A stretch of 39,513 nucleotides of DNA from an uncultured Ruminococcus sp. Lineage in GTDB: Bacteria; Bacillota; Clostridia; Oscillospirales; Ruminococcaceae. Both the position numbers and the translations under genes were made by a program. Below, in pieces: positions 7,532-15,472 of this stretch. The notes under the pieces are model-generated. The model saw only the letters and a list, made by a program, of their open reading frames with translations, was not told the origin of the DNA and ran no database searches. The stretch spans positions 1 through 39,513 of the forward strand of contig CADAGC010000037.1 of assembly GCA_902787365.1 (NCBI GenBank), given 5' to 3'. How positions within the stretch are numbered: the stretch's first letter is position 1; the number at the start of each line of letters is the position of its first letter.

Positions 7532-8095
7532 ATGAATAAGAATCTTGATTTGTTCCTGACCTTTATGAAGATCGGGGCTTTTACCTTCGGCGGCGGTTAT
7601 GCAATGATCCCGCTGATCCAGAAGGAAGTATGCGAAAACAAAAAATGGCTGAATGAAAAAGAAATATCTGATATTGTTGCAATTTCAGAATCAACACCGG
7701 GCCCGATCGCGATCAATGCCGCAACATTTGTAGGATATAAGACATCGGGTTTTCTCGGTGCGTGTATGGCTACTATCGGAGTTGTCCTGCCATCTTTCCT
7801 TATTATTTCGCTTATCTCTATGATATTGAAGCAGTTTCAGAGCATCAGAGTAGTAAGGTATGCTTTTATGGGTATCCGTGCAGCCGTGCTTGCACTGATA
7901 CTGAAAGCCCTGTGGATGATGTTTCATCAGGTGAAGAAGAAAAAGAAACCATTTTCCTATGCGATCATGGGGCTTTCACTTGTGCTGACTGCTTTTGTGA
8001 AAATTGATGCTGTCTTTGTCATCATCGGCTGCGGCTTGTTTGGCTTGATCTGGCCGCTTTTGAACAGGAAGGAGCAAAGCAATGGCACTGATTAA
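7532..8095 (+). CDS. chrA: Short chromate-transport-family protein (ChrA, first half)
   Basis: This is a 187-residue integral membrane protein of the CHR family in its short, single-domain form. It shows FMKIGAFTFGGGYAMIPLIQKEV at residues 11-33 and the ISESTPGPIAINAATFVGYK block near 50-70, both CHR signatures. Several hydrophobic segments follow, with a KKKKK cytoplasmic loop near 135. Short CHR proteins work as pairs that equal one long ChrA, and the second half follows with a 14-base overlap. CHR transporters export chromate in some bacteria, and in gut anaerobes the natural substrate is often unclear. Start ATG has a GGAGTG ribosome site. Confidence 0.9.
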   Translation: MNKNLDLFLTFMKIGAFTFGGGYAMIPLIQKEVCENKKWLNEKEISDIVAISESTPGPIAINAATFVGYKTSGFLGACMATIGVVLPSFLIISLISMILKQFQSIRVVRYAFMGIRAAVLALILKALWMMFHQVKKKKKPFSYAIMGLSLVLTAFVKIDAVFVIIGCGLFGLIWPLLNRKEQSNGTD

Positions 8096-8648
8096 ATTGT
8101 TTCTTGCCTTTCTGAAAATCGGTGCGTTCACCTTTGGCGGCGGATACGCAATGATCGCAATGACACAGGCGGAAGCAGAGCGACAGGGCTGGCTGACCGG
8201 GGAGGAGCTTGTGGATTTCATCGCTCTGAGTGAGAGCACGCCGGGACCTCTTGCAGTAAATATGGCTACATTTGTAGGAATGAGAACCGGCGGTGTTCTC
8301 GGAGCTATCATCGCAACACTTGGTATTATTCTGCCTTCCTTTATCATTATACTTATCATCGCAAAGTGTTTTGAGAAGTATGAGAAAAGCAAAGCTGTAG
8401 GCGGTATCATGTCGGGCTTGAAACCTGCTGTTGTCGGAATGATAGGTGCCGCCTTTATATCTGTCGCAAGAGCAGTGTTTTTTCCTTCAGGTGTCAGTGT
8501 ATCGGCTTTTTCAGATGTAAGTTTCTGGGTATTTCTCGGATTATCTGCCGCTGCTTCGGTGCTTGCTTTCAGAAAAATGCACCCGATAAAGATCATTCTG
8601 TTTTCCGCTGTTATCGGTATCGGGGCAGGATATGGACTTGGATTATAA
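8082..8648 (+). CDS. chrA: Short chromate-transport-family protein (ChrA, second half)
   Basis: This is a 188-residue partner of the preceding gene and clearly its paralogue. It has LKIGAFTFGGGYAMIAMTQ at 10-28 and ALSESTPGPLAVNMATFVGMRTGG near 48-71. The start lies inside the end of the first gene, with AAGGAG within the upstream coding sequence, so translation is coupled. The two halves are expected to insert with opposite topology and form one transporter, as known for paired short CHR proteins. Confidence 0.9.
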   Translation: MALIKLFLAFLKIGAFTFGGGYAMIAMTQAEAERQGWLTGEELVDFIALSESTPGPLAVNMATFVGMRTGGVLGAIIATLGIILPSFIIILIIAKCFEKYEKSKAVGGIMSGLKPAVVGMIGAAFISVARAVFFPSGVSVSAFSDVSFWVFLGLSAAASVLAFRKMHPIKIILFSAVIGIGAGYGLGL

Positions 8649-8662
8649 AAAGGAGAATGATT

Positions 8663-8761
8663 ATGACAGAAATACAGCTTGTTCCGCTTGAAACGTCCGA
8701 TAGAGAGCAGTTTATAAGGGACAATCAGGAAGCATTCAATTACGGTGCATTGGAAGAGTAA
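8663..8761 (+). pseudogene. N-terminal stub of a GNAT acetyltransferase
   Basis: Behind AAAAGGAG, ATG 8663 opens a 32-codon frame, MTEIQLVPLETSDREQFIR and so on. This looks like the first strand and helix of a GNAT-family N-acetyltransferase (the usual continuation would be about 150 residues). It stops at 8759-8761, and no continuation is seen in any frame before the terminator at 8852. It is probably the remnant of a gene once co-transcribed with the transporter. Family call rests on a short match. Confidence 0.5.
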
Positions 8762-8851
8762 AGGTGCCGTTAGAGCTCTGATACTCGCCCTCCTTCAATA
8801 CTCTTTTCTTGTTATCCTTCATCACCATTAATATTAAATAACCCACACCAT

Positions 8852-8891
8852 ACCGAAGCCGACTTAACCAGCCGACTTCGGTATTTCTTTT
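8852..8891 (+). terminator. Terminator of the chrA operon
   Basis: ACCGAAG (8852-8858) pairs with CTTCGGT (8876-8882), with partial pairing further in, followed by ATTTCTTTT. It closes the transcript that started at 7506. Confidence 0.75.
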
Positions 8892-8985
8892 CAATCACGC
8901 CCGGTAAAATGTCAAATCTCCTAACAAATCATATTATTGTATATATTTAATGCTAATGTAAACGCTTTTTTAACCAGTTTGGTTA

Positions 8986-9014
8986 ATGACAAATGGAAAA
9001 AAATGTGTTATAAT
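8986..9014 (+). promoter_or_regulatory. Promoter of the HD-GYP gene
   Basis: ATGACA (8986-8991), a 17-base spacer and TATAAT (9009-9014). The -35 is one base off consensus. Transcription would start about 145 bases before the start codon. Confidence 0.65.
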
Positions 9015-9020
9015 TATAAA

Positions 9021-9168
9021 TAATGGGTCAGTGTGAGCCGAGATGTGTCGGCTTGATGTAATAATCGCTAAATGTATGTTTGGTTTGTAAATATATGTGT
9101 GCTCTGCGGGGAGCTTTTCCTGCGGAGAGGTTTTGTGTAACGCTTTAGCAGTGTAATATGAAAGACTG
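9021..9168 (+). promoter_or_regulatory. Long structured 5' leader of the HD-GYP gene
   Basis: About 145 untranslated bases contain at least two hairpins: AGCCGA/TCGGCT near 9036-9051, and a G/C-rich pair of overlapping stems around 9100-9130. No known riboswitch class could be matched by eye. In particular, the conserved pieces of c-di-GMP-I and -II aptamers were not found. A regulatory role is only a possibility. Confidence 0.3.
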
Positions 9169-11250
9169 GTGTTAAGGCCTATGGAAGAAGGCAGCAATAA
9201 AAATATAGAAAAAGCTATCAAGGTGCTTACTGTGCGCAGGGAAGCGCCAAAGCATACGATAATAGTGTTCGTCATTCTTTATATACTACTGTCGCTTTGT
9301 ACGGCATTGGTGTCACGCTCAAAGAGTATTATTACCATTAACGGCAATGTGCTGCCGGTATCGTCATTTACGGGCGTTGTTTCGTCTGTCGGCAATCTTT
9401 GTACGGTGCTTATGGTGCTGTATTATAAGAAACTGGGCTTTGTTGTTTCTCTTGTGCTCATAACTGTGCAGCTGCCTATACTTTTGTCAAATATATTCGT
9501 TCTGCATAACCTTGCAAGCCTGCCGGGTATATTTACAATGGTGTTTACAGTAAGTATGATGGTGATAATCTATGTTAACCATAAGAGACTCGAAAGAGGT
9601 CAGCAGCGTATGCAGAACCTCTTTAAGCAGACGGCAACGGCACTTATCAACGCTATAGATGCAAAGGACGTCTATACACACGGCCACTCGTCGAGAGTTG
9701 CTGACTATTCACGCAGGCTTGCAGAGCTTGCCAATAAAAGCCCCGAGGAGTGCGAAGAGATATACTACGCCGCCCTGCTGCACGATGTCGGCAAGATAGG
9801 TGTACCTAACAGTATAATCAATAAGAAAGGCAAGCTCACCGATAATGAATATGATACTATCAAGCAGCACCCTGAGCTGGGCGCACATATTCTTGATAAG
9901 ATAAGTGAATACCCCTATTTGAGTATAGGCGCACACTATCATCACGAGCGATATGACGGCAACGGCTACCCCGAAGGGCTAAAGGGCGAGGAGATACCCG
10001 AGATAGCAAGGATTATAGCTGTTGCAGATGCCTATGATGCTATGACCTCGACAAGAAGCTACCGCAGCACTATCCCGCAGGATAAGGTGCGTGAGGAGAT
10101 ACTTAAGTGCTCGGGCTCTCAGTTTGACCCCGAGTATGCAAGGCTTATGCTTCACCTTATAGATATCGACGGCGAGTTTCAGATGAGAGAGCGCTCAAAG
10201 CACTCTGAGTATAACGCTAAGAACGATCTCGTCATCGGTGATTACAGAAGCGCCGTTTCTAACGGTATTCTTATCACAGGATTCAAAACCACCGTCAGCC
10301 TGTCAGTATACTCTGATGATGAAGCCGAAGGCGTAGAGCCTACGCCCTTGATCGTAGTCTTTGATGCGCTTGACGGCCTTGTTCACAGCGATGAAAAGAG
10401 TATAAATGATATGCTCTATTTCGAGTACGGCGAGATAGGTTTCGGCGGACGCACGACTACGGGCGGCGCAAGGAAGATACAGTCCAAGGTTATAGACAAG
10501 GGCTCTCCCGATATCAAGTCAGACCGTGATTATAAGATTGAGGCAGTTAGGATAAAAGACCACGCCATGATACGCATTATCGGCATGGAGCAGACCACCG
10601 AGGTCACTATCGCCCTGCCCGACAGCACACGCTATATGTATATAGGCCTTACAGGCGAGCACTGCCGCATCAGCGGACTTGATACCTCCAAGGATATCAC
10701 CGAATGCCCCAGCGACTATATCTCAAGGATCGCCGAGGAGATTAGCTATGTTGCAGACTGCCCCGAGGGCGATGTGCCCAATGTGCAGATAGACGGCTTC
10801 CGCTCGGCTCACTCTAAGGGAACGCCGATCAAGGACGGGCTTAAGATATCATTCCACGCAAAGAGCCTGCCTACCGCAAGGCTTGTATGGCATTGCCCGT
10901 TTATCGACGTTTTCTGCTCTGATGACGGAGAGGTTGGCGGCAAGAATTACCGTGACCTTGCGTTTATACGCTTTGACGGCGAGTGCTGGGAATGTGACCC
11001 CTCCAGCAAGACGGAGCCGTATGTTAAACAGACCGAGCTTTTTGACGGCTGGAATATGTGGAACGACTACAACCACAAGGGCTACGACGCCACGGTGTCA
11101 TTCAAGGTCAAGGGAAATACTATCACCATTATTACGGATAATGCGGGTATTTCCATAGCGCATAAAGTCATTCTCTCCGGCATAGACAAGACGGTCTTCG
11201 CATCAGTTACAGGCGACCAGGTTGCGATATCCGACATTAAATACGCATAA
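9169..11250 (+). CDS. Membrane HD-GYP domain protein with large unrecognised C-terminal region
   Basis: The protein has up to 693 residues. About four membrane helices lie at 28-137. An HD-GYP phosphodiesterase domain follows at about 157-335 with LLHDVGKIGVP (His205/Asp206), GAHYHHERYDGNGYP (His258, His259, GYP 266-268) and the ADAYDAMTS block. HD-GYP enzymes break down cyclic di-GMP, and the metal-binding histidines are all here. The last 340 residues look beta-rich and non-membrane and match no family I recognise. They may sense something in the cytoplasm. Start could be GTG 9169 or ATG 9181, and neither has a strong ribosome site. It is a single gene with its own promoter, leader and terminator. 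Confidence 0.85.
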   Translation: MLRPMEEGSNKNIEKAIKVLTVRREAPKHTIIVFVILYILLSLCTALVSRSKSIITINGNVLPVSSFTGVVSSVGNLCTVLMVLYYKKLGFVVSLVLITVQLPILLSNIFVLHNLASLPGIFTMVFTVSMMVIIYVNHKRLERGQQRMQNLFKQTATALINAIDAKDVYTHGHSSRVADYSRRLAELANKSPEECEEIYYAALLHDVGKIGVPNSIINKKGKLTDNEYDTIKQHPELGAHILDKISEYPYLSIGAHYHHERYDGNGYPEGLKGEEIPEIARIIAVADAYDAMTSTRSYRSTIPQDKVREEILKCSGSQFDPEYARLMLHLIDIDGEFQMRERSKHSEYNAKNDLVIGDYRSAVSNGILITGFKTTVSLSVYSDDEAEGVEPTPLIVVFDALDGLVHSDEKSINDMLYFEYGEIGFGGRTTTGGARKIQSKVIDKGSPDIKSDRDYKIEAVRIKDHAMIRIIGMEQTTEVTIALPDSTRYMYIGLTGEHCRISGLDTSKDITECPSDYISRIAEEISYVADCPEGDVPNVQIDGFRSAHSKGTPIKDGLKISFHAKSLPTARLVWHCPFIDVFCSDDGEVGGKNYRDLAFIRFDGECWECDPSSKTEPYVKQTELFDGWNMWNDYNHKGYDATVSFKVKGNTITIITDNAGISIAHKVILSGIDKTVFASVTGDQVAISDIKYA

Positions 11251-11264
11251 GCTTAAAAATAACA

Positions 11265-11306
11265 AACCGCCCCACGGTCAAGTGCTTTACTTACCGTGGA
11301 GCGGTT
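11265..11306. terminator. Terminator between the HD-GYP gene and the convergent DUF1893 gene
   Basis: AACCGC-CCACGGT pairs with ACCGTGG-GCGGTT (11265-11306), each arm broken by one mismatch. ATTTGTTT follows on the plus strand and an A-rich run precedes it, so it may serve both strands. Confidence 0.75.
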
Positions 11307-11312
11307 ATTTGT

Positions 11313-11747
11313 TTATCCTGTGTGATTTGCTGCCTTTAGCCTTTCGAGCGCTGCTTTAAGAGCTTCATAGCCTTCATCTGGGTCGGTGATGTCGGCTACG
11401 GCCTTTTCCATAGGGCAGATGTCTTTGCCCGTGCGGTCGATTATCTTCTCGGTGAGGGTTTCATAGCTCACGGATATGTTATGCTCATCGAGGTATTCCT
11501 TTGCCCCTTTTGACAAGACCCTTGCATAAACGCTCACTATGCACGCCTTTACAAACAGCATAGCAGCCGCTCTGCCTACAATGATATCGGCGGCGCTGTA
11601 GCCTTCAAGGGGCTTGTTCTGTGCTGTGAAGCGCATCATCGGTGATATGCCCCTGCCGTCATCTGTAAACCATTCGCCGCCCTTGCACAGGCATATCGAG
11701 TGGCCGTCGAGGTGCTCTTTTGCTATAATTATGTCAGTCATTTGCAT
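11313..11747 (-). CDS. DUF1893 protein (deaminase-like fold)
   Basis: A protein of about 144 residues with the DUF1893 pattern: an early KGGEWFTDDGRGISPMM strand pair, then SAADIIVGRAAAMLFVKACIVSVYA, and RTGKDICPMEKAV near residue 110. Members of DUF1893 share the cytidine-deaminase fold, but this one lacks an obvious CAE/PCxxC zinc set, so catalysis is unproven. It ends a minus-strand operon after an ECF transporter component and cytidine deaminase, and overlaps the former by 14 bases. The ATGs at 11747 and 11741 are both plausible starts. Confidence 0.8.
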   Translation of the reverse strand: MQMTDIIIAKEHLDGHSICLCKGGEWFTDDGRGISPMMRFTAQNKPLEGYSAADIIVGRAAAMLFVKACIVSVYARVLSKGAKEYLDEHNISVSYETLTEKIIDRTGKDICPMEKAVADITDPDEGYEALKAALERLKAANHTG

Positions 11748-12318
11748 CACTCTTTATCATCAGTTTTTTGAGAAGTATAACGATTATCGGCGCAGCGATT
11801 GCCTGCACGCCGAGGCCTACAAGACCAGTCTTTATCTGACCCCATATCATAGCGGTCTTAAGCTTCGTGAGGCTCTGCGTTGCGGCTATAAGGCTCAAGA
11901 ACGAAGCCCTGCCGGCTATCTGCGCAAGAATGACTGCGGGAAATGCCCAAAGGCCGTTCTTAGCTATCTTATTAGAAAACAGCCCCGAAACAACGGCAAA
12001 CACAGCCAGTTCTGCCATCATATAGGGCAGTCTTGCGGCCATAGGCATAGGCGAGCCCATAGCGCTCGTTATAAAGAAGCTCACAAGAGGGGAGAGCACG
12101 CCCACAGCAAACCCCCACTTAACGCCCAGCAGGCAGCCGCCCAGCAGCACAGGCAGATACATCGGCAGCCACTTAACGCCGCCGGGCTGCCCCAGCGCCA
12201 TATGCACGATCTGCGGCAGCGCCACGGCAAGTGCTATCACGACCACGCTGATTATGGTCTTACAGGTCATCTTCGTCTTAAACGAATAGTTTTTTAGTGT
12301 CAAAGCTTGTTCTATCAT
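11734..12318 (-). CDS. ECF transporter substrate-binding (S) component
   Basis: This is a 194-residue membrane protein with about six helices. The block WLPMYLPVLLGGCLLGVKWGFAVGVLSPLVSFFIT near residues 50-84 is typical of S components of energy-coupling-factor importers, which bind a vitamin or nucleobase-like substrate and use a shared ATPase module encoded elsewhere. Substrate cannot be read from the sequence. Lying between cdd and a deaminase-fold gene, a pyrimidine-related substrate is possible. Start ATG follows GGGAGAAC, 30 bases behind cdd. Confidence 0.82.
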   Translation of the reverse strand: MIEQALTLKNYSFKTKMTCKTIISVVVIALAVALPQIVHMALGQPGGVKWLPMYLPVLLGGCLLGVKWGFAVGVLSPLVSFFITSAMGSPMPMAARLPYMMAELAVFAVVSGLFSNKIAKNGLWAFPAVILAQIAGRASFLSLIAATQSLTKLKTAMIWGQIKTGLVGLGVQAIAAPIIVILLKKLMIKSDAND

Positions 12319-12348
12319 ATTAGTTCTCCCTTTATGATTTACAAAGTA

Positions 12349-12744
12349 TTACAGCTCAAATCTCTTGGGCATAAGCTCATCAAGGGTATGCGTGCCGTCT
12401 GTGAGTATTATCTCAAACTCACCGCTGCAGAATTCGCTCATCACCTGCAAGCAGGCGCCGCAGGGGGAGCAGGGCCGGGTGAGGTCGTTATCAGCTCCGC
12501 CCACAATGGCAATTGCGGCAAAGCGTGTATCACCCTCCGACACCGCCTTGAATATCGCCGTGCGCTCAGCGCATACTGTCAGCGAATAAGAGCCGTTTTC
12601 TATATTACAGCCTGTATAGACCTTACCGTCCTCGGTCAGCAGCGCCGCCCCCACCGAGAAGCGGGAGTACTTACAGTAAGCCTTCCTTGCCGCCTCGCCC
12701 GCCTTTTGCAAAAGCTCGGCTGCGTTTATCTTTTCATTCGACAT
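12349..12744 (-). CDS. cdd: Cytidine deaminase
   Basis: This is a 131-residue homotetramer-type cytidine deaminase that turns cytidine and deoxycytidine into the uridines for pyrimidine salvage. The zinc site is complete: Cys58 and catalytic Glu60 in TVCAERTA, Cys95 and Cys98 in PCSPCGACLQV. The substrate-binding NIENGSYSLT segment is at 47-56. ATG 12744 is chosen because AAGGAG lies 8 bases upstream; the GTG at 12753 overlaps that site. First gene of the cdd-ECF-DUF1893 operon. Confidence 0.93.
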   Translation of the reverse strand: MSNEKINAAELLQKAGEAARKAYCKYSRFSVGAALLTEDGKVYTGCNIENGSYSLTVCAERTAIFKAVSEGDTRFAAIAIVGGADNDLTRPCSPCGACLQVMSEFCSGEFEIILTDGTHTLDELMPKRFEL

Positions 12745-12779
12745 AGCTGTCACTCCTTAGGTGTATATGTGGTATATAT

Positions 12780-12808
12780 ATTATAGCACAAAAGGGGAGG
12801 GTTGTCTA
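12780..12808 (-). promoter_or_regulatory. Promoter of the cdd operon
   Basis: On the minus strand TAGACA (12808-12803), 17 bases and TATAAT (12785-12780), about 35 bases before the cdd start. Confidence 0.65.
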
Positions 12809-12830
12809 TATGTTTGGTGGGAGGGACAGC

Positions 12831-12858
12831 AAAAGCCCCGAAGTATGAGCTTCGGGGC
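12831..12858 (-). terminator. Terminator of the rplM-rpsI operon
   Basis: GCCCCGAAG (12835-12843) pairs perfectly with CTTCGGGGC (12850-12858). On the minus strand TTTT follows the stem, 32 bases past the rpsI stop. Confidence 0.9.
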
Positions 12859-12889
12859 GTAGTTGCGTAATATTTGAGATAGTGGGAAA

Positions 12890-13291
12890 TTATCTCTTTG
12901 AGAACTGCGGAGCACGTCTTGCAGCCTTTAAGCCGTACTTCTTTCTTTCCTTCATTCTGGGGTCACGAGTGAGGAAGCCTTCCTTCTTGAGGATAGCTCT
13001 GAACTCGGGGTCTGCCTGAAGGAGTGCTCTGGAGAGACCGTGTCTGATAGCACCTGCCTGACCGGTAACGCCGCCGCCTGCAACTGTGCAAACGATGTCG
13101 TACTTGCCGTTTGTGTCAGTAACGCCGAAGGGCTGACGAACGATGAGCTTGAGAGTTTCAAGACCAAAGTAGTCGTCGATATCTCTGCCGTTGATAGTTA
13201 TTTTACCTTCGCCCTCGTAAACACGAACACGTGCAACCGAGTGCTTTCTTCTTCCTGTGCCGTAGAAGTAGGGCTTCTTAGATTCGTACAT
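12890..13291 (-). CDS. rpsI: 30S ribosomal protein S9
   Basis: This is a 133-residue S9 with the family landmarks [15 protein letters not shown] at 10-24, [21 protein letters not shown] near 69-89 and the basic tail [18 protein letters not shown], which reaches into the ribosomal P site. It follows rplM by 17 bases, the usual order in nearly all bacteria. Full length. Confidence 0.98.
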   Translation of the reverse strand: MYESKKPYFYGTGRRKHSVARVRVYEGEGKITINGRDIDDYFGLETLKLIVRQPFGVTDTNGKYDIVCTVAGGGVTGQAGAIRHGLSRALLQADPEFRAILKKEGFLTRDPRMKERKKYGLKAARRAPQFSKR

Positions 13292-13308
13292 TTAAAACTC
13301 TCCTTTCA

Positions 13309-13740
13309 TTAAAGCTCATATTTCTCGGGCTTCTGAGCAGCGTTGTTGTGCTCTGCGCCGATGTATGTTCTGAGTCTTGTAGCAGCCTTTCTGCCAAGAG
13401 TGTTGTTGGGGAGCATACCCTCAACAGCTATCTTCATAGCTCTGTCAGCCTGCTTAGCCATGAGATCCTTGTAGCTGATCTCCTTGAGGCCGCCTATCCA
13501 GCCTGTGTGCCATCTGAAGAACTTCTGATCAAGCTTCTTGCCTGTGAGAACTGCCTTGTCGCAGTTAACGATGATAACGAAATCACCGCAGTCAGCGTGG
13601 GGTGCGTAAGTCACCTTGTGCTTGCCTCTTAAAATGTGAGCAGCCTTAGCAGCAACTCTACCGAGAGACTGGCCTTCTGCATCGAGAATGTACCACTTGC
13701 GTGCTTCAAGATCAGCGGCCTTGGGCATATATGTTGCCAT
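13309..13740 (-). CDS. rplM: 50S ribosomal protein L13
   Basis: This is a 143-residue L13 with WYILDAEGQSLGRVAAKAAHILRGKHK at 16-42, YAPHADCGDFVIIVNCDKAVLTGKK, and AVEGMLPNNTLGRKAATRLRTYIGAEHNNAAQKPE near the end. First gene of a two-gene operon with S9, transcribed from a consensus promoter and preceded by a leader of about 80 bases. Full length. Confidence 0.98.
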   Translation of the reverse strand: MATYMPKAADLEARKWYILDAEGQSLGRVAAKAAHILRGKHKVTYAPHADCGDFVIIVNCDKAVLTGKKLDQKFFRWHTGWIGGLKEISYKDLMAKQADRAMKIAVEGMLPNNTLGRKAATRLRTYIGAEHNNAAQKPEKYEL

Positions 13741-13829
13741 AGTTTATTCCTCCGTTTCTTATTTCGCATACCGTGTGATGTATGCCTTTGGGTTAAGCAG
13801 TATATCCCTGCTTTTTCACAACATTGACT
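13741..13829 (-). promoter_or_regulatory. Likely L13 leader (autoregulatory 5' UTR)
   Basis: Between the promoter and rplM, the minus-strand leader can form two small stems. One is around GCAGGGATATACTGC, and the other pairs GCATAC with GTATGC just before the ribosome site ACGGAGGA. Firmicutes L13 operons are known to carry a short structured leader through which L13 is thought to limit its own synthesis. Position and size fit, but covariance was not tested. Confidence 0.45.
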
Positions 13830-13858
13830 ATTATACAGCATTTGCCGCCGCTTGTCAA
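13830..13858 (-). promoter_or_regulatory. Perfect consensus promoter of rplM-rpsI
   Basis: On the minus strand TTGACA (13858-13853), 17 bases and TATAAT (13835-13830). Confidence 0.88.
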
Positions 13859-13974
13859 TACCATTTTGGGCGAAAATTTAATTTATATCCCTCATTCTCT
13901 TTAATTCTCTCTAAATCTCTGCGCTTTTCTCTCATTCTCTTTCTTCATTCTATTTTTGATTATTCGACCTTTTG

Positions 13975-14017
13975 CATAAAAAAGCTGACCTTATCATCAT
14001 CGGATATGGTCAGCTTT
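13975..14017 (-). terminator. Terminator of the SGNH-like gene
   Basis: AAAGCTGACC (13981-13990) and GGTCAGCTTT (14008-14017) make a perfect 10-bp stem. On the minus strand it is followed by further Ts (13980-13976). The 110 bases to the left, up to the rplM promoter, hold only pyrimidine-rich sequence (repeats of TTCTCT). Confidence 0.9.
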
Positions 14018-14028
14018 GTGTGTGTTTA

Positions 14029-14898
14029 TCAGTATTTTTTGCTCTTTACCCTTATCCAGTTGCCTATGACAAGGTATGTGTCCTTGGTGTAGTGGAGTAC
14101 GTCCTCCTCGCCGTTCTTCATGCCGTAGCCTATGTCGGCGTTGGGGTGGGTCTTGCGGTATTCTATGGTGTATATCGACTTGTCCTTGACTATGTTGTTG
14201 TAGTCGTTCTTGCAGATAGGGTAGCCTTTCTTTATCGTCTTGTTGAACTTGTCTACCTGCTTGTCAACATATCCGTTGAAGCCCTTAAGGTAGGCCTTGC
14301 TTATCTTCTTGCCGTATTTGTCGGGCACTATGTGAACTACGTGTACTTTGACGTACTTGGTCTTGCCTTTGTACTTGGCGTTCCAGCCCTGCGCTTTCTT
14401 TGCAAAGTCGAGTACGTCGTTTATGTTATTCTTGTAGTTCTTGTTAGCATCGTTTGTGGTGCAGAAGAGCCATATGTGGCAGTAGCCGTTCTTCTTGATA
14501 GCCGACTTGGCCTGCGCCTTGATGTATGAGTATGAGTCCTTGTACTTGGTGCCGTAGCCGTTGTATTTGCCGTTGTTTGACTTGAACTGTCCGAATATGT
14601 AGTAGGCGTATTTGTACTTGGTCGTGCCGTCCTCAAAGGGCAGCTTGAATGTGGCGTTTTTGTCGTTGTATTCCTGCCTGAAATGCCCGCCGTATACTAC
14701 CGAGCCGCCGAAGTCGGGGTTGGTCTTCATCATTCCGCCCACTCTGCTGTCGCCGTACAGGAATATGCTCTCGTCATTGTAGCGGCATATCTGCTTGCCG
14801 TTGCGGTAAACTCTGTCCTTAGCCTGCGCAGGCATAGATGAACCTATAAGCATAGACGCCGCAAGCATAACTGATACAAGGGTCCCTAAAAGTCTCAA
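14029..14898 (-). CDS. Secreted SGNH/GDSL-like hydrolase
   Basis: This is a 289-residue protein with a signal peptide (residues 1-26, cleavage after AQA). Block I is FLYGDSRVGGM with the nucleophile candidate Ser51. Block III is CTTNDANKN with Asn149. The closing Asp-x-x-His pair is in EEDVLHYTKD (Asp266, His269). These are the SGNH hydrolase landmarks, so an esterase acting outside the cell, perhaps removing acetyl groups from polysaccharide, is likely. The mature protein is unusually rich in Lys and Tyr. It is a single gene with its own promoter and terminator. Confidence 0.7.
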   Translation of the reverse strand: MRLLGTLVSVMLAASMLIGSSMPAQAKDRVYRNGKQICRYNDESIFLYGDSRVGGMMKTNPDFGGSVVYGGHFRQEYNDKNATFKLPFEDGTTKYKYAYYIFGQFKSNNGKYNGYGTKYKDSYSYIKAQAKSAIKKNGYCHIWLFCTTNDANKNYKNNINDVLDFAKKAQGWNAKYKGKTKYVKVHVVHIVPDKYGKKISKAYLKGFNGYVDKQVDKFNKTIKKGYPICKNDYNNIVKDKSIYTIEYRKTHPNADIGYGMKNGEEDVLHYTKDTYLVIGNWIRVKSKKY

Positions 14899-14965
14899 TG
14901 TTATATCCTCCTTGGGTCAAGCTGTATAATTCTTAGGATAGTGTGAATATTATAACATAGATACT

Positions 14966-14994
14966 ATTATACCACGCTTTGTTTAAAATGTAAA
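14966..14994 (-). promoter_or_regulatory. Promoter of the SGNH-like gene
   Basis: On the minus strand TTTACA (14994-14989), 17 bases and TATAAT (14971-14966). A second TATAAT-like box lies 17 bases nearer the gene. Diverges from the arsR promoter. Confidence 0.7.
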
Positions 14995-15026
14995 TACGCA
15001 TTATGAATAATTATCTATACTGCTGT

Positions 15027-15055
15027 TTGACAAATATAATAATTTATGGTATAAT
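15027..15055 (+). promoter_or_regulatory. Perfect consensus promoter of the arsR-prmA operon
   Basis: TTGACA (15027-15032), 17 bases and TATAAT (15050-15055). AT-rich sequence around it (for example TTATGAATAATTA from 15001) could hold an ArsR operator, but no clean inverted repeat was found. Confidence 0.85.
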
Positions 15056-15101
15056 TTTATTGATATTTGTGTTTATATTATAATAGTAAAGGAGTGGTAA
15101 C

Positions 15102-15434
15102 GTGTCCGAACAACATAAATGTGCCGATATTGAAGCCCTTGATAACGATATGCCCGCAATGGAGGAGGTGCTTGACCTCTCAGAGCTGTTCAAGGTGCTT
15201 GGCGACCCTACAAGGATAAGGATACTCTGCTCTTTGCAAAAAGGCGAGCTGGGTGTCAGCGATATTGCAAAGCTCGTGGGCGTTACCCAGTCGGGCATAT
15301 CTCACCAGCTGAGGGTGCTCAAACAGGCAAGGCTCGTAAAATACAGGCGTGAGGGCAAGGCGGTGTATTACTCTGTGTCTGATGACCATGTGCATACAAT
15401 AATATCTATGGGTCTTGAACATATCAACGAATGA
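15102..15434 (+). CDS. ArsR/SmtB-family metal-responsive repressor
   Basis: This is a 110-residue winged-helix repressor read from GTG 15102 behind AAAGGAG. The recognition helix region is DIAKLVGVTQSGISHQLRVLKQARLV (54-79). The last helix carries Asp94, His96, His107 and Glu110, the same spacing (Asp-x-His, ten residues, His, two residues, Glu) as the alpha-5 zinc site of SmtB. So zinc or a similar divalent metal is the likely signal. The early Cys7 may add a ligand. It is followed 38 bases later by prmA under the same promoter, an unusual companion for a metal sensor. Confidence 0.85.
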   Translation: MSEQHKCADIEALDNDMPAMEEVLDLSELFKVLGDPTRIRILCSLQKGELGVSDIAKLVGVTQSGISHQLRVLKQARLVKYRREGKAVYYSVSDDHVHTIISMGLEHINE

Positions 15435-15472
15435 GATGATACTATAATAAAAATAGAAAGGGCGAAGAGTAT

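Noticed and set aside
9021-9168. c-di-GMP riboswitch before the HD-GYP gene
   Set aside because: The conserved bases of the type I and type II aptamers could not be found by eye, so only a structured leader is reported.
13972-14529. 185-codon frame opposite the SGNH-like gene, rich in Val/Leu/Tyr
   Set aside because: Looks like a membrane protein only because it is antisense to Lys/Asn/Tyr-rich codons; no start signal.
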